Shown here one piece after another: positions 41,000 to 51,233 of a DNA stretch of 64,000 nt. The translations under genes and the position numbers were made by a program. A model generated the notes under the pieces. The model was given only the letters and a program-made list of their open reading frames with translations. It was not told where the DNA came from and made no database searches. Positions within the stretch are counted from its first letter, which is position 1. Each line of letters starts with the position of its first letter. The stretch spans positions 296,228 through 360,227 of the forward strand of contig VSDK01016342.1 of the NCBI GenBank assembly GCA_009767595.1, read 5' to 3'. Source of the stretch: Symbiodinium kawagutii (Eukaryota; Sar; Dinophyceae; Suessiales; Symbiodiniaceae).

Positions 41000-41805
41000 C
41001 GGTTTGTGATATCAAATGATTGTTATTCATAGTGGCGACCCCAAGACAATCAAATTTAAAGCTGAGGTAACCACCATGCTACTGGTAGATGCATGATATA
41101 GCTAGAGTTCTTTGGTAAATTTTAGCCAACTGATAACTTGAGGGCCACAAGAAAAGGTGTGTGGGAGAAAAAAACTTGAGGGCACCACCGTGTATTCATG
41201 GTGGTGTTCGCATTAGTAGGTACCTTTTTTTTTACCAACTTGCCTATCTTACCTTGCCATTCAACAGTCGGGCGCACCACAACTTTCACAACTTACACTG
41301 CAAAAGCAAATTGTTGCTAAAGATAGCCTTATTATACAAATGTCAATTATGACTAAATTATCAAGCACCAACTTAGTATAACTTAACCTATGGCTTATGT
41401 GCATTGCTTTATTTTTATGAATCCATAGTCGTGCATAAGTCGACTATGTTTTTAGTACGCCAAGTATTGGTTCATAATCTTTATTGAGCTGGAGTATTGG
41501 CGTTACTTGACCAGCTTTGCACCAACCACTGGGTTAATGACAACCCCCAACGTGAATGTTTTTGATGTAAAGAAGGCTTGGGTATCAATTTATCACTGGT
41601 ATCGGTATCACCAACTTGTCAACATTTTGTCAATGATAGTCCAGGTGGTCATTTAATACGTTCCCCGATTTGTGTTCTAAGATCTTATGACGATGACCCC
41701 TTATAAAAAACCCTTCCTCGGGTATGTCAATGATAAACACTATATGTTCATGATAACTATATAGGCGATAACCCCTACCTTGTATGGTTCTCATGTACTT
41801 GATGG
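41000..41805. other. AT-rich spacer, no clear gene
   Basis: No frame with convincing codon use. A CATGGTGG/GGTACC region near 41,200 and TTATGCATTG words. Confidence 0.45.
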
Positions 41806-41810
41806 TGATA

Positions 41811-42043
41811 ACCCTTCCCCTGTGGTAAACTACCCTGGCAATGGAAAATCCACCAAAGAAGCTGGTGGTTTCCCAGGGTTTCACCATAAAATATGGTTAA
41901 AATCCATTCCTGTTGGTGACGGCCCCAGGGATTACAATAAATCCATTGCTGGTGGTGACGGCCCCAGGAATTACAATAAATAATGGTTAACATCCATTAC
42001 TGTTGGTTAACATCCATTGCCGGGTCAGGGACTACCAGAGGGT
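41811..42043 (+). mobile_element. family B element (B4), internally expanded
   Basis: The left end CTGTGGTAAACTACCCTGGCA/ATGGAAAATCC and the right end ATCCATTGCCGGG... GACTACCAGAGGGTA are the family B termini. Inside, TCCATTGCTGGTGGTGACGG and CCCCAGG(G)AATTACAATAAA repeat in tandem, making this copy 233 bp. Confidence 0.65.
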
Positions 42044-42104
42044 ACCTGGCATGCTGTTGGTGACAACCCCTGCCGTGGTGTTCGGCCTCCCCTGAACTCG
42101 GCAG

Positions 42105-42157
42105 GTGGCCGGGAGCACATTGACGGGCACCGATACAGATGCGTACCTTGGTGGAAG
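42105..42157 (+). CDS. hypothetical micro-exon, 53 nt
   Basis: A pyrimidine-rich tract and TCGGCAG precede VAGSTLTGTDTDAYLGG, closed by AAG/GTTCAT. The G-T-D-T-D-A-Y string recalls the GTDAxVY of PLAT domains, but it is too short to claim. Confidence 0.42.
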
Positions 42158-42699
42158 GTTCATGGCCACCGGGGAGTAGGATTTTTCGTGGGTCAATAGT
42201 CGCCATTGAAGGGGGATAATGACCAACAATAGTTGATTCGTGGGTTTCAATGGTTCAATTTGATCATCAATTAGGTAAACATCGGTCATATTTTTGCGTA
42301 AACAGATCTTAAACTACCTGCGAGCTAGTTTACCTAAAGTTAACTCCCCAGATGTACATCCAAGTATGGTGCCTGCCTGACTGGTTCATGGGTAATTCCT
42401 AGGTAATTGCACATCTACGTGGGAGGATTGTTGGTGTCCTTTAAGTGATTTTTTTTGCACACATGATGCAGCCCCTGATTTTGACAAGTGGCGCTTCAGC
42501 AACCAACATGTACATGTTTGTGTTTTGATATTGTCTATTTATTTGTTTTTTGAGATTTTTTAAGCAAAAATACGTATGTCTATATTGATATACGTGTATT
42601 CCAATTCAGGGACAACTGATGGATGAAAGCTGGACTGGCTTGTGGTTTTAAGTACTTTTAATTTCTGAAATGTAGTTAATTACAAAAAAATGTTTGTTG

Positions 42700-42748
42700 A
42701 CAAACTGGTTGGTTGACAAGTGTTTTTTTCATAGGGGTGGTTCAACCA
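42700..42748 (+). mobile_element. family E terminus (E5) ending in a splice acceptor
   Basis: GGTTGGTTGACAAGTGTTTT followed by TTTCATAG and GGGTGGTTCAACCAC corresponds to the 3' half of family E (57177-57274). The acceptor-like TTTTTTTCATAG ends at 42734. Confidence 0.6.
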
Positions 42749-42871
42749 CATCCGGAAAAATCATGGACGTATTTCTTGAAAACACGTCACTTCATGTCAA
42801 TTTTGTTGTTTCGCCCAAGGACTTCGACATTCGTCCTCCCCAAAAGTCAACAATATCTCACTTACCCTCCG
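42735..42871 (+). CDS. exon bracketed by family E and family B elements
   Basis: After TTTTTTTCATAG the frame reads GGSTTSGKIMDVFLENTSLH, then VNFVVSPKDFDIRPPQKSTI and SHLPS. It closes at CCG/GTAAAC, which is the left terminus of the family B copy B1. 137 nt (1+45 codons+1). Two other frames are less protein-like; one has a stop. The beta-strand/acidic pattern is natural. No family is recognised. Confidence 0.62.
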
Positions 42872-42978
42872 GTAAACCAACCTGGCAATGGATTTTAAGC
42901 AAATTTTATTAGTGAAACCTGGGGAAAGCACCAATAAATGATGGATTTTCCATTGCCAGGTTAGTTTACCAGAGGGTA
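42863..42978 (+). mobile_element. family B element (B1), 116 bp
   Basis: TACCCTCCGGTAAACCAACC with TGGCAATGGATTT at the left is the inverted complement (few mismatches) of ATGGATTTTCCATTGCCAGG with TTAGTTTACCAGAGGGTA at the right. Terminal inverted repeats are about 36 bp. The left end contains GTAAAC directly after an open exon. Confidence 0.85.
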
Positions 42979-43140
42979 TGCCTTCCTGCACTTGGGGGAT
43001 CTCAAACGTCAAACAAAAACGTGCTCCCTGCGTTCCACCGAGGGTAGGGGAATTGGTTGCCAAGTGAGCAAAACAGTTCCGTGGGAAAATAAAAGAATTT
43101 TCAAAAACACGCACACCACTTTTTTCAATCATTTTAAGAC

Positions 43141-43272
43141 ATGTGTTTTATTATAATAGGCGGGCATACAACATCGTCCACCCCGCCACCCAAGGAGCAG
43201 CAGTCATCACAGCAGCGGCAAGCAGGACGCAGAGTGAGGCGCTTCGCCCCATGTGATCATGACTGCGGTAGC
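43141..43272 (+). CDS. possible exon, frame uncertain
   Basis: One frame reads TTSSTPPPKEQQSSQQRQAG, then RRVRRFAPCDHDC, ending near GCG/GTAGCG. Another reads YNIVHPATQGAAVITAAASR. It is a GC island in AT-rich DNA. Confidence 0.4.
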
Positions 43273-43529
43273 GCTAACAACACCACTATCTTGAGACCAC
43301 CATTGCAATTTGAGATAGATTCGGTTTGTTTGGATTCAGCAAATCATCGAGATTATGAGAATAAAATGTGGGCAAATGGTAATGAATGCAATCGATTCAT
43401 ACCAATTGGATTTCCATATCATGGAAATGATTCTCGGCAATTTGCCAACAGGATCGATTCTGTTGGCAATTGTTAAAAAAATCATACTAACGAATTATTT
43501 TGTGGACTGATGGCATTTTACCCATGCTG

Positions 43530-43680
43530 GTTTATCCATCGGTTCCTGGCACTATGACGGGTATGAGTAGCCACCATGGGTGCCATCGGATTGCCGTTGA
43601 ATTTCGCCTCATCGCCTTGGGATTGCGGCTCCCCTGCTGCGACTGGCAGGCACCAACGCAACTTACTTGAAGCATCAAAT
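43530..43680. CDS. coding-like island, strand uncertain
   Basis: The minus frame reads VAAGEPQSQGDEAKFNGNPM and PMVATHTRHSARNRWINQH, ending at GTAAAA. The + frame reads HRIAVEFRLIALGLRLPCCD. The minus composition is more typical of a soluble protein. Confidence 0.4.
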
Positions 43681-43763
43681 ACCATAAGATGATATAAGAT
43701 GCATAAAACCTGATTGGCGGTTTCGGCATGTTTTACTATTTTACTTGGCATTACCGGATGATT

Positions 43764-43813
43764 GGTTGGTTGGTTGACTAATGTTTTTCATAGGGGCTGG
43801 TTCAACTAACCAG
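43764..43813 (+). mobile_element. family E terminus (E4)
   Basis: GGTTGGTTGGTTGACTAATG then TTTTTCATAG and GGGCTGGTTCAACTAACCAG. It has the same 3' architecture as E1, E2, E3 and E5. Confidence 0.6.
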
Positions 43814-44038
43814 TACACCATAAGAAGCATGTGTTTTTTCTGTTTGATGATTTAACTGTTGAAACATCAGGGTTCAAATATCTACCAGCTCTAATCATCA
43901 ACCATCATAATCAACCAATCATCTAGGTTTGTTCCACAAAGCATAACAAAACAATAGGACAATTAGGACAATCTTGATTTACTCATGTGTGCAAAACATG
44001 GGAAGGATGTTCAAAAAAGATGCAGTGCTGTAGTCTAG

Positions 44039-44164
44039 GGCATGAAATGCACCAGTCATTGTGGACTATTTTGACGCGCTACAGCCGCCATTGTAAGCGG
44101 CCAGCCAACATCAGCCATAGTGAACCACTACAACCATTCTGCTTGCAGAGGCGCGCCGCCATGG
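44039..44164 (+). CDS. possible exon with GTAAGC donor
   Basis: The frame GHEMHQSLWTILTRYSRH ends at CATT/GTAAGC. A CTTGCAG acceptor 52 nt downstream opens a short RRAAM-like piece before GTAAAC. The simple join creates a stop, so this pair is not proven. Confidence 0.33.
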
Positions 44165-44512
44165 TAAACGATGGTTGAAACAACTGGTGGTCTCTCAAGC
44201 CATTGGAAGCCCTAGATGGGTTTATTCCTATAGAAAACCATTACTATTGGATGATTGGAGGGTACCCATACTTTAAGAAACACCCATATTAGACCATCGC
44301 CAACGATTGGAAACCATGGTCAAAAAATCATGAAAGATTACCGACCACTTGACACTTTGCACTAGGCGTTATCGCACCGAAACAACTGCGATAAATGCTA
44401 CTTTAAACTATTACCAACTATTAGATGTAAAGTAGAGTACTCCATGGCCATAATATTCTACTAGACCACTTTAAACTAATACCATTTCATTAAACCATGG
44501 CTGTAGATGCAG

Positions 44513-44562
44513 CAGACCACTCCGAAAAGCTGCCCGTCATTCTGAGCCCTGGCTCGCCACCT
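44513..44562 (+). CDS. hypothetical micro-exon, 50 nt
   Basis: After GTAGATGCAG the frame reads ADHSEKLPVILSPGSPP and ends at CT/GTATGC. Confidence 0.43.
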
Positions 44563-44684
44563 GTATGCACCAGGGCCAACCATCACAATGCATTGGCGAC
44601 CCTTAGCCATTGTAGACCACGATCAACCAATCTAACCCTTGTAAACCACCTTGCACCACAACCAACCACTATGGACCATGAGAG

Positions 44685-44782
44685 GCACATGAAACCTGCA
44701 CTCATGTTGTGAGCTCCATGTTCAGCCAGGTGGGCCACACAGACGCCATCCCTGAACTCGAGGCCAAGCAAAGAGTTCCAAG
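44685..44782 (+). CDS. hypothetical exon before family D element D3, GC donor
   Basis: The frame reads HETCTHVVSSMFSQVGHTDA, then IPELEAKQRVP, and CCAAG/GCATAT closes it a few bases before D3. A minus frame over the same bases is also open (NSLLGLEFRDGVCVAHLAEH), so strand is not certain. Confidence 0.45.
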
Positions 44783-44785
44783 GCA

Positions 44786-44901
44786 TATGGCAATGGGTCA
44801 AATCAACCAACCACTCATGGAGGATAATCACAAACAATAATAGGAAAAAACATAGTTAATAGTAGGGAACCAGGGGTAGGGGGTTTTGACCCACAGCTAT
44901 A
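44786..44901 (-). mobile_element. family D element (D3), inverted orientation
   Basis: ATGGCAATGGGTCAA at the left and AGGGAACCAGGGGTAGG with GGTTTTGACCCACAGCTAT at the right match D1/D2 in reverse orientation. Confidence 0.72.
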
Positions 44902-45871
44902 TCAGGGTCATGAGTTGTGGATGGATGAGAAATTCTAGTTTGGTCGGACGGTTGGACCTTAATGACAAAAATAGCTGATAGTGAGAGGTTGAGGTAAACC
45001 TGGTTTGCAGGCGATGGAGGCAAACAAATGATTTCTAACAGGGTTTGACGCATGGACTAGACCAAATGAGAGAGAAATCACTGTTGGCCACTAACCGCCA
45101 TCTTCCAAGGTCAACCCATGATAAACCAATGTTGATAAGACTAGGTGAAGATAATGCCTTGGTGTAACCTTTGGAGAACCACCGCTGCAGACGATTCACG
45201 GATTGAGGACAAAGAATACGGTAGACTGCAGAGGGAGATCAAAGCATGAAACAGATGAAAAGTTCGTATTTTTTTGGTGTGTGTTTTTGCCATATTACCA
45301 TCATGGCAGTTGCCATCCTCAGTGGCTGAAAAAATTGGTTAACAATGCTCAAACGCAGCTGAGGATTGTAATGCGTAGTTGATACTGAGAGTAGGAGGTT
45401 CAACCAGTATCGATCTTAATGTAGGCGTCATTGATACTTTTGCACTCGCCCTCCACAAAGTTTGGGGATGTGTTTGGTGAGCATTGTGAGCGCTGGGGGT
45501 ATCTAGGCAAAAAAATAAGCCATATGAGTCCTGTCATTGATGTGCTCAGCTAGCTGTTTGATGGTTGTTTGCAGGTTTGCGTACTTGGGCTTTTGTGTTT
45601 CCCAACTTTGAATAACCATCACATGCGAATACCAAGCCATAAAAGTTGGGAACCACTGGGGGGAGAGTTTAGTCAATACGAAATCATTACGAGCCACTTT
45701 CCAGTGTGCATGTGCATGCATGTGCACGGGTGCCATGTTTTCCGATAATCAAACTTAGCAATCAAAAAGCGCCATATTTCACAGAGAAACCCGGCCAACC
45801 ATGAACAACTGGTGGAGTTTGCAGCCATCCATGTCAGATTACCAGAGGGTAAGACCTTTTTTCATCCAGTT

Positions 45872-46025
45872 TTGGTGGAAGATGCAGAGCCTAGAAGATG
45901 ACTACGACCCTGAAGTGCTACCAATGCTTTGGAAGACGAGCCTACCACGATTATGAAGGCGTGTAGACCCGGCCAACCACGGGTTGACCATGGCCTCATT
46001 GGTGGATCCGCAGTGGAAACCATTC
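45872..46025 (+). CDS. coding-like island, two overlapping frames
   Basis: A family B-like right end (TTACCAGAGGGTAAG, 45838-45852) precedes it. After CATCCAG one frame reads FWWKMQSLEDDYDPEVLPML, then TGA. A second reads MEDEPTTIMKACRPGQPRVD and HGLIGGSAVETIPG up to C3. An intron between the two or a frame choice is needed. Confidence 0.45.
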
Positions 46026-46027
46026 CT

Positions 46028-46113
46028 GGCTGGTCCTGGGGGTATCCTGCTTATAGCCCTTTCAAAGGGGGAGCGAGGGCAGGAGCTACCAGGGGTGCCC
46101 TAGCCAAATGGTA
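46028..46113 (+). mobile_element. family C element (C3)
   Basis: CTGGTCCTGGGGGTATCC, TATAGCCCTTTCAAAGGGGG, GGAGCTACCAGGGGTGCCC and TAGCCAAATGGTAG follow the family C order, with the central CCCTTTCAAAGGG palindrome. Confidence 0.7.
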
Positions 46114-46498
46114 GATTCTTATGCATATTTCATGTGGCATAATTTTTGGCATATATGGTGTGGTGCTGGTTTGGTGTGATTTTTCCCCATTCTTGATGGG
46201 CTCATCCAGGCTGATGTGCAAGTATGAGCTTACATAGTTGCAGAGTGTCGCCTTTAGTGTGTTAACTTGTGTGACTAATCTTTTTGCTGACCTTGCTAGT
46301 ATGTGTTCAGTACAGTCGCAACTACCGTAAATCATCGTGATGGTACTTCAACATCAATTTACCTACTAAGGGCAGTGCCATACTGAAGAAATGATTGCAT
46401 AATTTTCCACAGGACATGAGAACCTCATTGATCATTATGGTATTTCTCCAGCGCTAGAGAAACTATTAATTAACCAGAAAGTCAATGCACAAAGTCTT

Positions 46499-46712
46499 TC
46501 AGATTGAAGATGAAGCACTTGAGTGGTTAAACCTGTCTAAGCTATGTCTCTTCAGTGCTTGTTCATAGCTTTTATCGCCTGAATCAGATTGCATCCAGAC
46601 TTTGCTTGGCACTGGGAGCGTCCCGATCTCAAAGATCTGTTCATTTCGAGCAATACATTTAAATAATTCAGACAGCGGGTCAATCCGCGCGGGCATTGCC
46701 GGCGTGGAAAGA
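46499..46712 (-). CDS. hypothetical exon ending in a stop; strand not certain
   Basis: The minus frame reads TPAMPARIDPLSELFKCIAR, NEQIFEIGTLPVPSKVWMQS and DKSYEQALKRHSLDRFNHSS, then TGA. The + frame over 46602-46886 (IRAGIAGVERLQIRFQVDAG) is also good. The acceptor on the minus strand is TTTGGAG. Confidence 0.45.
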
Positions 46713-47107
46713 CTCCAAATTCGTTTCCAAGTCGACGCAGGCACTTTGATATGTCAAACCTTGCAACCGCAGCAGCAGATTGACCATTGCTCAACTGACA
46801 ACCTCAGAAGTGACCCTGAATCGCGGGATTTCCCACTGAATCGGCTCGGATGTAACATGAACTGCATGAACAATGATCATCAATAATCCATTGCATGGGT
46901 TGAATTCCATGGAATTGCCGTGGAAACTGTGACATGAATGAATTGCCCCTGATTTCATTGGGTTTGTCCTCCAACATTATTCCAATTGATGTTGCTCAAA
47001 CTGATTATTGCTATTGATGATTCTCATTATTCATTGATTATTCCAGTTGCTCATGGAGAAGTCTCAAGGTTTGTCCTCCACCTGTCGTCCTCCCGAGATG
47101 CACTCAC

Positions 47108-47228
47108 CACTTCGGTCGGAGCGCAACTTCGTCGTCCTCGACTCATCAAACGATGCCAGCGCTCCGTCCCTGCCGAGGCGTTGAGAAACACTCCGCCGAC
47201 TCAGCCCTGCCGCCCAGTCAGCGATCAG
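47108..47228 (-). CDS. hypothetical exon with GTGAGT donor
   Basis: On the minus strand the acceptor TTACCAAG opens LIADWAAGLSRRSVSQRLGR, then DGALASFDESRTTKLRSDRS, closed by GTG/GTGAGT. 121 nt, GC3-rich, with a perfect donor. A + frame (RSERNFVVLDSSNDASAPSL) is open over part. Confidence 0.58.
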
Positions 47229-47328
47229 CTTGGTAACGATGAAAACTGTGTGGTACAAGTGGGCGATGGAGAGAGAGAAAGTGGTATGGATTAAGGGTAG
47301 TGAGCAACAATCTATCAAGTGACTCATG

Positions 47329-47430
47329 AACAAATAGTTGGTTGATCATCCACTATATTTTCCCTATAGTATTCATGAACAAATTGTTGCTTGACATATA
47401 TTTTTCATAGGGGTTGAAAGCACCAATCAG
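47329..47430 (+). mobile_element. family E element (E2)
   Basis: TTGGTTGATC... TATTTTCCCTATAGTATTCA... GCTTGACATATATTTTTCATAG and GGGTTGAAAGCACCAATCAG. The core order matches E1. It is followed by a short frame (SIPTDDD). Confidence 0.6.
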
Positions 47431-47439
47431 TATACCAAC

Positions 47440-48020
47440 TGATGATGATTAAGCCGGTTAAGTCTAGGTGATGGGAAGCCAGAGGCTGAGTCAAACCCTG
47501 ACCCCATCAGGAGATGGGGTCAATTTTAAGTGTTTAAGGAAGGAATTTGCTATCCTGGCGCTTGGAGAGGTTAGGGGACCAGTTGAGGAAATGCAGCAGA
47601 GATCCTTGTGGAAATCAACACTGTCAGTGCTCGATGTCTAATCAACTGACCCCTGGCTATGAAGTGCCTTCTCTTTGGCTGTGAAGGTCATACTGCAGCT
47701 GGGTTGTGTGAACAGAACTCACGGAGACCGGAATCGCGTGACTATACCCAAGCTCATCGTTGCACATGTGCCTGTTTCAATGTGTTCTAATTGCAGTTTA
47801 GATTTTTCATATGAGATTTAAATGATTGTATACATGTGTATTAAGCAGTATGTGTATATATATATGAATATGTATATATCTGCATATGTATAGGTTATTG
47901 ATGTGTTTGTTTACAAGTGTGCATTTGTGTATATTGCTAGGCGTGGATTGATTTCCTACATGCATGTGTCCCTTTTTCTTTTACAGCAACCCGTGCTGCA
48001 CACACATGCATAATAGGCAC
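47440..48020. other. no clear gene
   Basis: A short GATGGGGTCA inverted pair near 47,500, then AT-rich ATGTATATAT sequence. No supported exon. Confidence 0.4.
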
Positions 48021-48024
48021 ATAC

Positions 48025-48240
48025 ACATACGCATGCACAGACATACATGCATACATGCATACATGCATCCATGCATCCATGCATCCATGCATCCATGCAT
48101 CCATGCATCCATCCATCCATCCATCCATCCATCCATACATACATACATACATACATACATACATACATACATACATACATACTGCCAGTGCACTGCACTG
48201 CACTGCACTGCACTGCACTGCACTGCACTGCACTGCACAG
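48025..48240. repeat. CATA/CATC tetranucleotide tract followed by a (GCACT)n pentanucleotide tract
   Basis: CATA, then CATCCATG, then CATC, then CATA runs to 48181. About ten GCACT units then run to 48238. The His/Ile/Cys-rich and Thr/Ala/Leu-rich frames are artefacts. Confidence 0.95.
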
Positions 48241-48520
48241 TACACACAACAATTACAAACATCATCATCAACGTTACATTGATGCTTGCATATACATACA
48301 TTACGGACGTTTTTGTTTGCGCCTTGTAAGGGGCAAGTTCATGAATATCAGACTGGCACACACTTGTGTATTGCATTATTGCTTTCATCATGTGCTTTTG
48401 CATGTGCACCCATTTAATCGAACTGGAAATCTAGAAGTACACCCATACAGTCCATGTCACGTACATGTGTGTAAGCATGCGACGTCATTGTTGAGGTCTT
48501 TTTTGGATGTACCAACTTAC

Positions 48521-48741
48521 CAGCTGAGCCCAGCTCTGAGCAGCTGGTCTCACGGGATCGTTCACGGACCCAGACATTTCTGAGATACTCTGTACATCTC
48601 GCCCTTTTTGAGTTGGCTTTGCCCACGGTCAGGACCATGATATCCTGGCCCATTGCAACAGCTAGTTGACTCAGCAGTTGCCAACATCCAACAGCCAAAT
48701 CAGTAAAGTGTAGCGACTTCCCCAGGCAACCATCATGGGCA
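48521..48741 (-). CDS. hypothetical exon with GTAAGT donor
   Basis: On the minus strand, after AACAGCCCAG, the frame reads GKSLHFTDLAVGCWQLLSQL, then AVAMGQDIMVLTVGKANSKR and ARCTEYLRNVWVRERSRETS. It closes at GCTG/GTAAGT. 221 nt with consistent phase. The + strand has stops here. One of the best minus-strand exons. Confidence 0.64.
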
Positions 48742-48785
48742 CTGGGCTGTTTCTCAGTCATCATTTGTCACAAAAATCATGGCAG

Positions 48786-48851
48786 CGCTGCATGGTCGCC
48801 ACTGGATACCCTCGCGACATCGCATCGCGATCCGGAGAGCGATCGTGGGCG
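48786..48851 (+). CDS. hypothetical micro-exon, 66 nt, phase 0-0
   Basis: Between CATGGCAG and the donor GCG/GTGAGG the frame reads RCMVATGYPRDIASRSGERS then WA. The GC-rich island continues to 48,950 with other open frames on both strands. Confidence 0.45.
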
Positions 48852-49319
48852 GTGAGGAGTCGGGACGCTACGCGGAGGTCCGTCACCAGCGGTCACCACC
48901 GGCCACCGCGGCACGGCGCTTCTCACCAAAAAGGTCACGGCAGTACCATGACACTTGCAGGGCACAGAGCTGCAACAGAGCTAGAAACTTGAGCATCACC
49001 AGTTGGCACATGACTTTGCTATACTTAGCAAGTCATTGTGCGCAGGTGATTTGCTTGGACGATGTTTCACTATTGACTACTGACTGTAGTGAATTGTAGT
49101 GATATGTTTTACTAGTTTGTCTTGACTTGGAATGGAATGGTGCCGATGAGTTCAGACGTGAAACCCTAATTCTGCTTATGTTGGGAATTGTTCAAGGGCA
49201 CTCCTCAACATGTGTAACTTGTCACAACGTTGTTGGAGTTCCAAATATTTCAAGTATGGCTTGTATGAAAGCACTTGGCTTTTGAACAAGTACCATCATT
49301 TTTGACCAGACCATGTTTG

Positions 49320-49568
49320 AAAGGAGTTTTGTTCAAAACAAGCACTTGTAGCTCGCATCACAGCCAACATGCAATTCCAAACTCAACGCTCAGATGTGCC
49401 CAAGCATGCTTACTGGACTGCCCAGAACGTTTGCCTTTGTCTCGTTGCAACTGGGCCCTTTTTAAGCCAACTTGTCAACAGGGTCACTGGACCTGCTTGC
49501 GCAATGTGGTATTTCAAGACAACCTATGTCTGCGTTGCGCGTACATTTCAATCACGACTTGAACCCTG
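49320..49568 (+). CDS. hypothetical exon ending in TGA, frame uncertain
   Basis: One frame reads EFCSKQALVARITANMQFQT, then KHAYWTAQNVCLCLVATGPF and SQLVNRVTGPACAMWYFKTT, then TGA. A second + frame is Cys-rich (LDCPERLPLSRCNWALFKPT). Both are open for over 60 codons. Confidence 0.45.
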
Positions 49569-49639
49569 AAATTTGCAAGCAACAGTTGACAGAATCCAAA
49601 TCAGAAATCACAACTGCTTATTCTTGGATGGTCATGCGA

Positions 49640-49790
49640 CGGTGATTTCAGGGTGAAATCCGACGGCTGCCACCATGACGCCACGGCAATCTGACAAAAA
49701 GGTTTGCGCCAAATTGAGGGGCGCAGGGGAAGACCATGGCGCTGAGGTTGTCGGTAGCCATGATGGTACCTACCGACCATCCAATAATAA
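49640..49790. CDS. coding-like island, strand uncertain
   Basis: The + frame reads TPRQSDKKVCAKLRGAGEDH, then GAEVVGSHDGTYRPSNN. The minus frame reads DNLSAMVFPCAPQFGANLFV, then LPWRHGGSRRISP. Both are GC3-rich. Confidence 0.38.
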
Positions 49791-49874
49791 CCATTGCCGG
49801 ATAATACGAAAAAGGATAATAGTGACAATGACCTACCAACATTGATTCTAGGATATTAATACCATCCGGTTATA

Positions 49875-49959
49875 ATGATAGTAGTTTTTTTTCCCTGGTG
49901 ATTATTGACGAAAGGTTGGTTGACTAATATTTTTCATAGGGGTCGACGCCACCAACCAG
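49875..49959 (+). mobile_element. family E element (E3)
   Basis: TTTTTTTTCCCTGGTGATTA, then GGTTGGTTGACTAATATTTT, then TCATAG and GGGTCGACGCCACCAACCAG. It is followed in frame by a short coding-like stretch (LVIRKPSVTW). Confidence 0.65.
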
Positions 49960-50287
49960 ATTAGTTATAAGGAAACCTTCAGTGACCTGGGTGTGGATCA
50001 TTTTTTGACAAAGCCTACTTCAAGGGATCATCTGAATGACCGAAATGAGGCTGTTCATTTCTGTGGAGGTACCCCCAAACCACCACTATAAATTTCTCTG
50101 AATGGTCATTGGTGATCGGGAGACCGGCAATGAGGGTACATCATTAAATTACGGACAAACCCGAAAAGCTGTGAAGCAAATCTGCATTTCATAAGGAGTC
50201 ACCATCCAGCTTGCTGTTTCTAACACATGAAGACATTACCTGGCGGTTCCCCATGAAATATGGGGCGGTTCACTGAAAGAACCACAT

Positions 50288-50514
50288 AGATCCACATAGC
50301 GAGACAGTGCTTAGGCGTAAAGCCGATGAATTTGCTTCATGAATCCGAGGGATGCTCAGATGATGATTCAAAACGTTACCGATGCGTACATCGTGGTGGG
50401 CGTATGCATAAACCATGGGATGTGCTCACCCCAGGCGCTCCAATCTTACGGGGTGACCGTTCGCTGGCGCACGGTTACAGGGGGAGCAGTGCGACGTTAG
50501 CTTTGTTTTAGCTT
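50288..50514 (+). CDS. hypothetical exon ending in TAG
   Basis: The frame reads CLGVKPMNLLHESEGCSDDD, then SKRYRCVHRGGRMHKPWDVL and GAPILRGDRSLAHGYRGSSA, and ends at TAG. The acceptor may be AACCACATAG or GACAGTGCTTAG. A donor GTGGGC inside is possible. The acidic-then-basic composition is protein-like. Confidence 0.52.
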
Positions 50515-50563
50515 GCTAATCTTGTGAGGACACATCATTTGGAAGCGGTACAATTCTATGTAG

Positions 50564-50669
50564 GTGTTTCTCAAAATAGGGGACCCCTAAATTTCCCAAA
50601 TCATCTAATACTAGTCTTTCATATAGTAATAAGCCAATCATTTGGGGCGGTCCCCTATTTTGAAAAGAG
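50564..50669. mobile_element. family A element (A2), 106 bp
   Basis: The ends GTGTTTCTCAAAATAGGGGA/CCCC and GGGGCGGTCCCCTATTTTGA/AAAGAG are inverted repeats around ATATAGTAATAAGCCAATC. It is the same core as A1. Confidence 0.85.
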
Positions 50670-50689
50670 GCTGTTGCCACAACTTGATT

Positions 50690-50825
50690 CGACTCCCAAA
50701 GCACGCCAACTTTGGCCCGTCCGTTGGGCATGCTGCTTCCGAGAGCTTTCATGAGGGAAATCATGGGACACCTGGTGCTCCCCCAATGGGACTATCAGTT
50801 TGGTCCAGCTCCTGTCATGTGTCAT
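50690..50825. CDS. coding-like island after A2, strand uncertain
   Basis: Plus frame LPKHANFGPSVGHAASESFH, then EGNHGTPGAPPMGLS. Minus frame MISLMKALGSSMPNGRAKVG then VLWESNQVVA. A third + frame also reads through. Confidence 0.36.
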
Positions 50826-50984
50826 AGGCCGACTAAGCCGATCACAAGTGGATGAAACGTTTGAGGTAAAAAAGACGTCAGTCTCAAGGGAGAAACTCTT
50901 CCCTAAACACCTTTATCATGATTTAGAAGGAAGAGTGGGTGGTTGGTCATTTTCAGTCATGTCTAGGGTTGGATATATGTCACT

Positions 50985-51126
50985 TAAATGACTGATCAAT
51001 GTCCAACTGAAAATGTCCAACTGAAAATGTCCCTGATAATCCCTGATAAATGTCCAACTGCAATGGTCAATGTCCAACTGACAATGTCCCTGATACTGAT
51101 TTATCATTGCAGTTGGACACTTTCAG
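50985..51126. repeat. TGTCCAACTG tandem/inverted repeat cluster
   Basis: The word ATGTCCAACTGAAAATGTCC recurs with CCTGATAA spacers, and an inverted copy TTTATCATTGCAGTTGGACA lies at 51102-51121. It ends in the acceptor TTTCAG of the next micro-exon. Confidence 0.75.
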
Positions 51127-51162
51127 GTGGTCAACCGACTCAACAGGACTGACAGCGCCCAG
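51127..51162 (+). CDS. hypothetical micro-exon, 36 nt
   Basis: Between GACACTTTCAG and CAG/GTCTAA the frame is VVNRLNRTDSAQ, exactly 12 codons. A longer alternative frame (PRSKPARAGGATGVALGAMG) covers the sequence after it, up to D4. Confidence 0.42.
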
Positions 51163-51233
51163 GTCTAAGCCAGCACGGGCAGGTGGGGCCACAGGTGTTG
51201 CCTTGGGAGCAATGGGGATGTGGTTGATGAACC

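Noticed and set aside
42105-42157. PLAT-domain assignment for the GTDTDAY micro-exon
   Set aside because: Eighteen residues are not enough, and the spacing does not fit the usual PLAT pattern well.
47937-48583. Several His/Ile/Cys- and Tyr/Met/Cys-rich long frames on both strands
   Set aside because: They arise from CATA, CATC and GCACT repeats and have no splice support.
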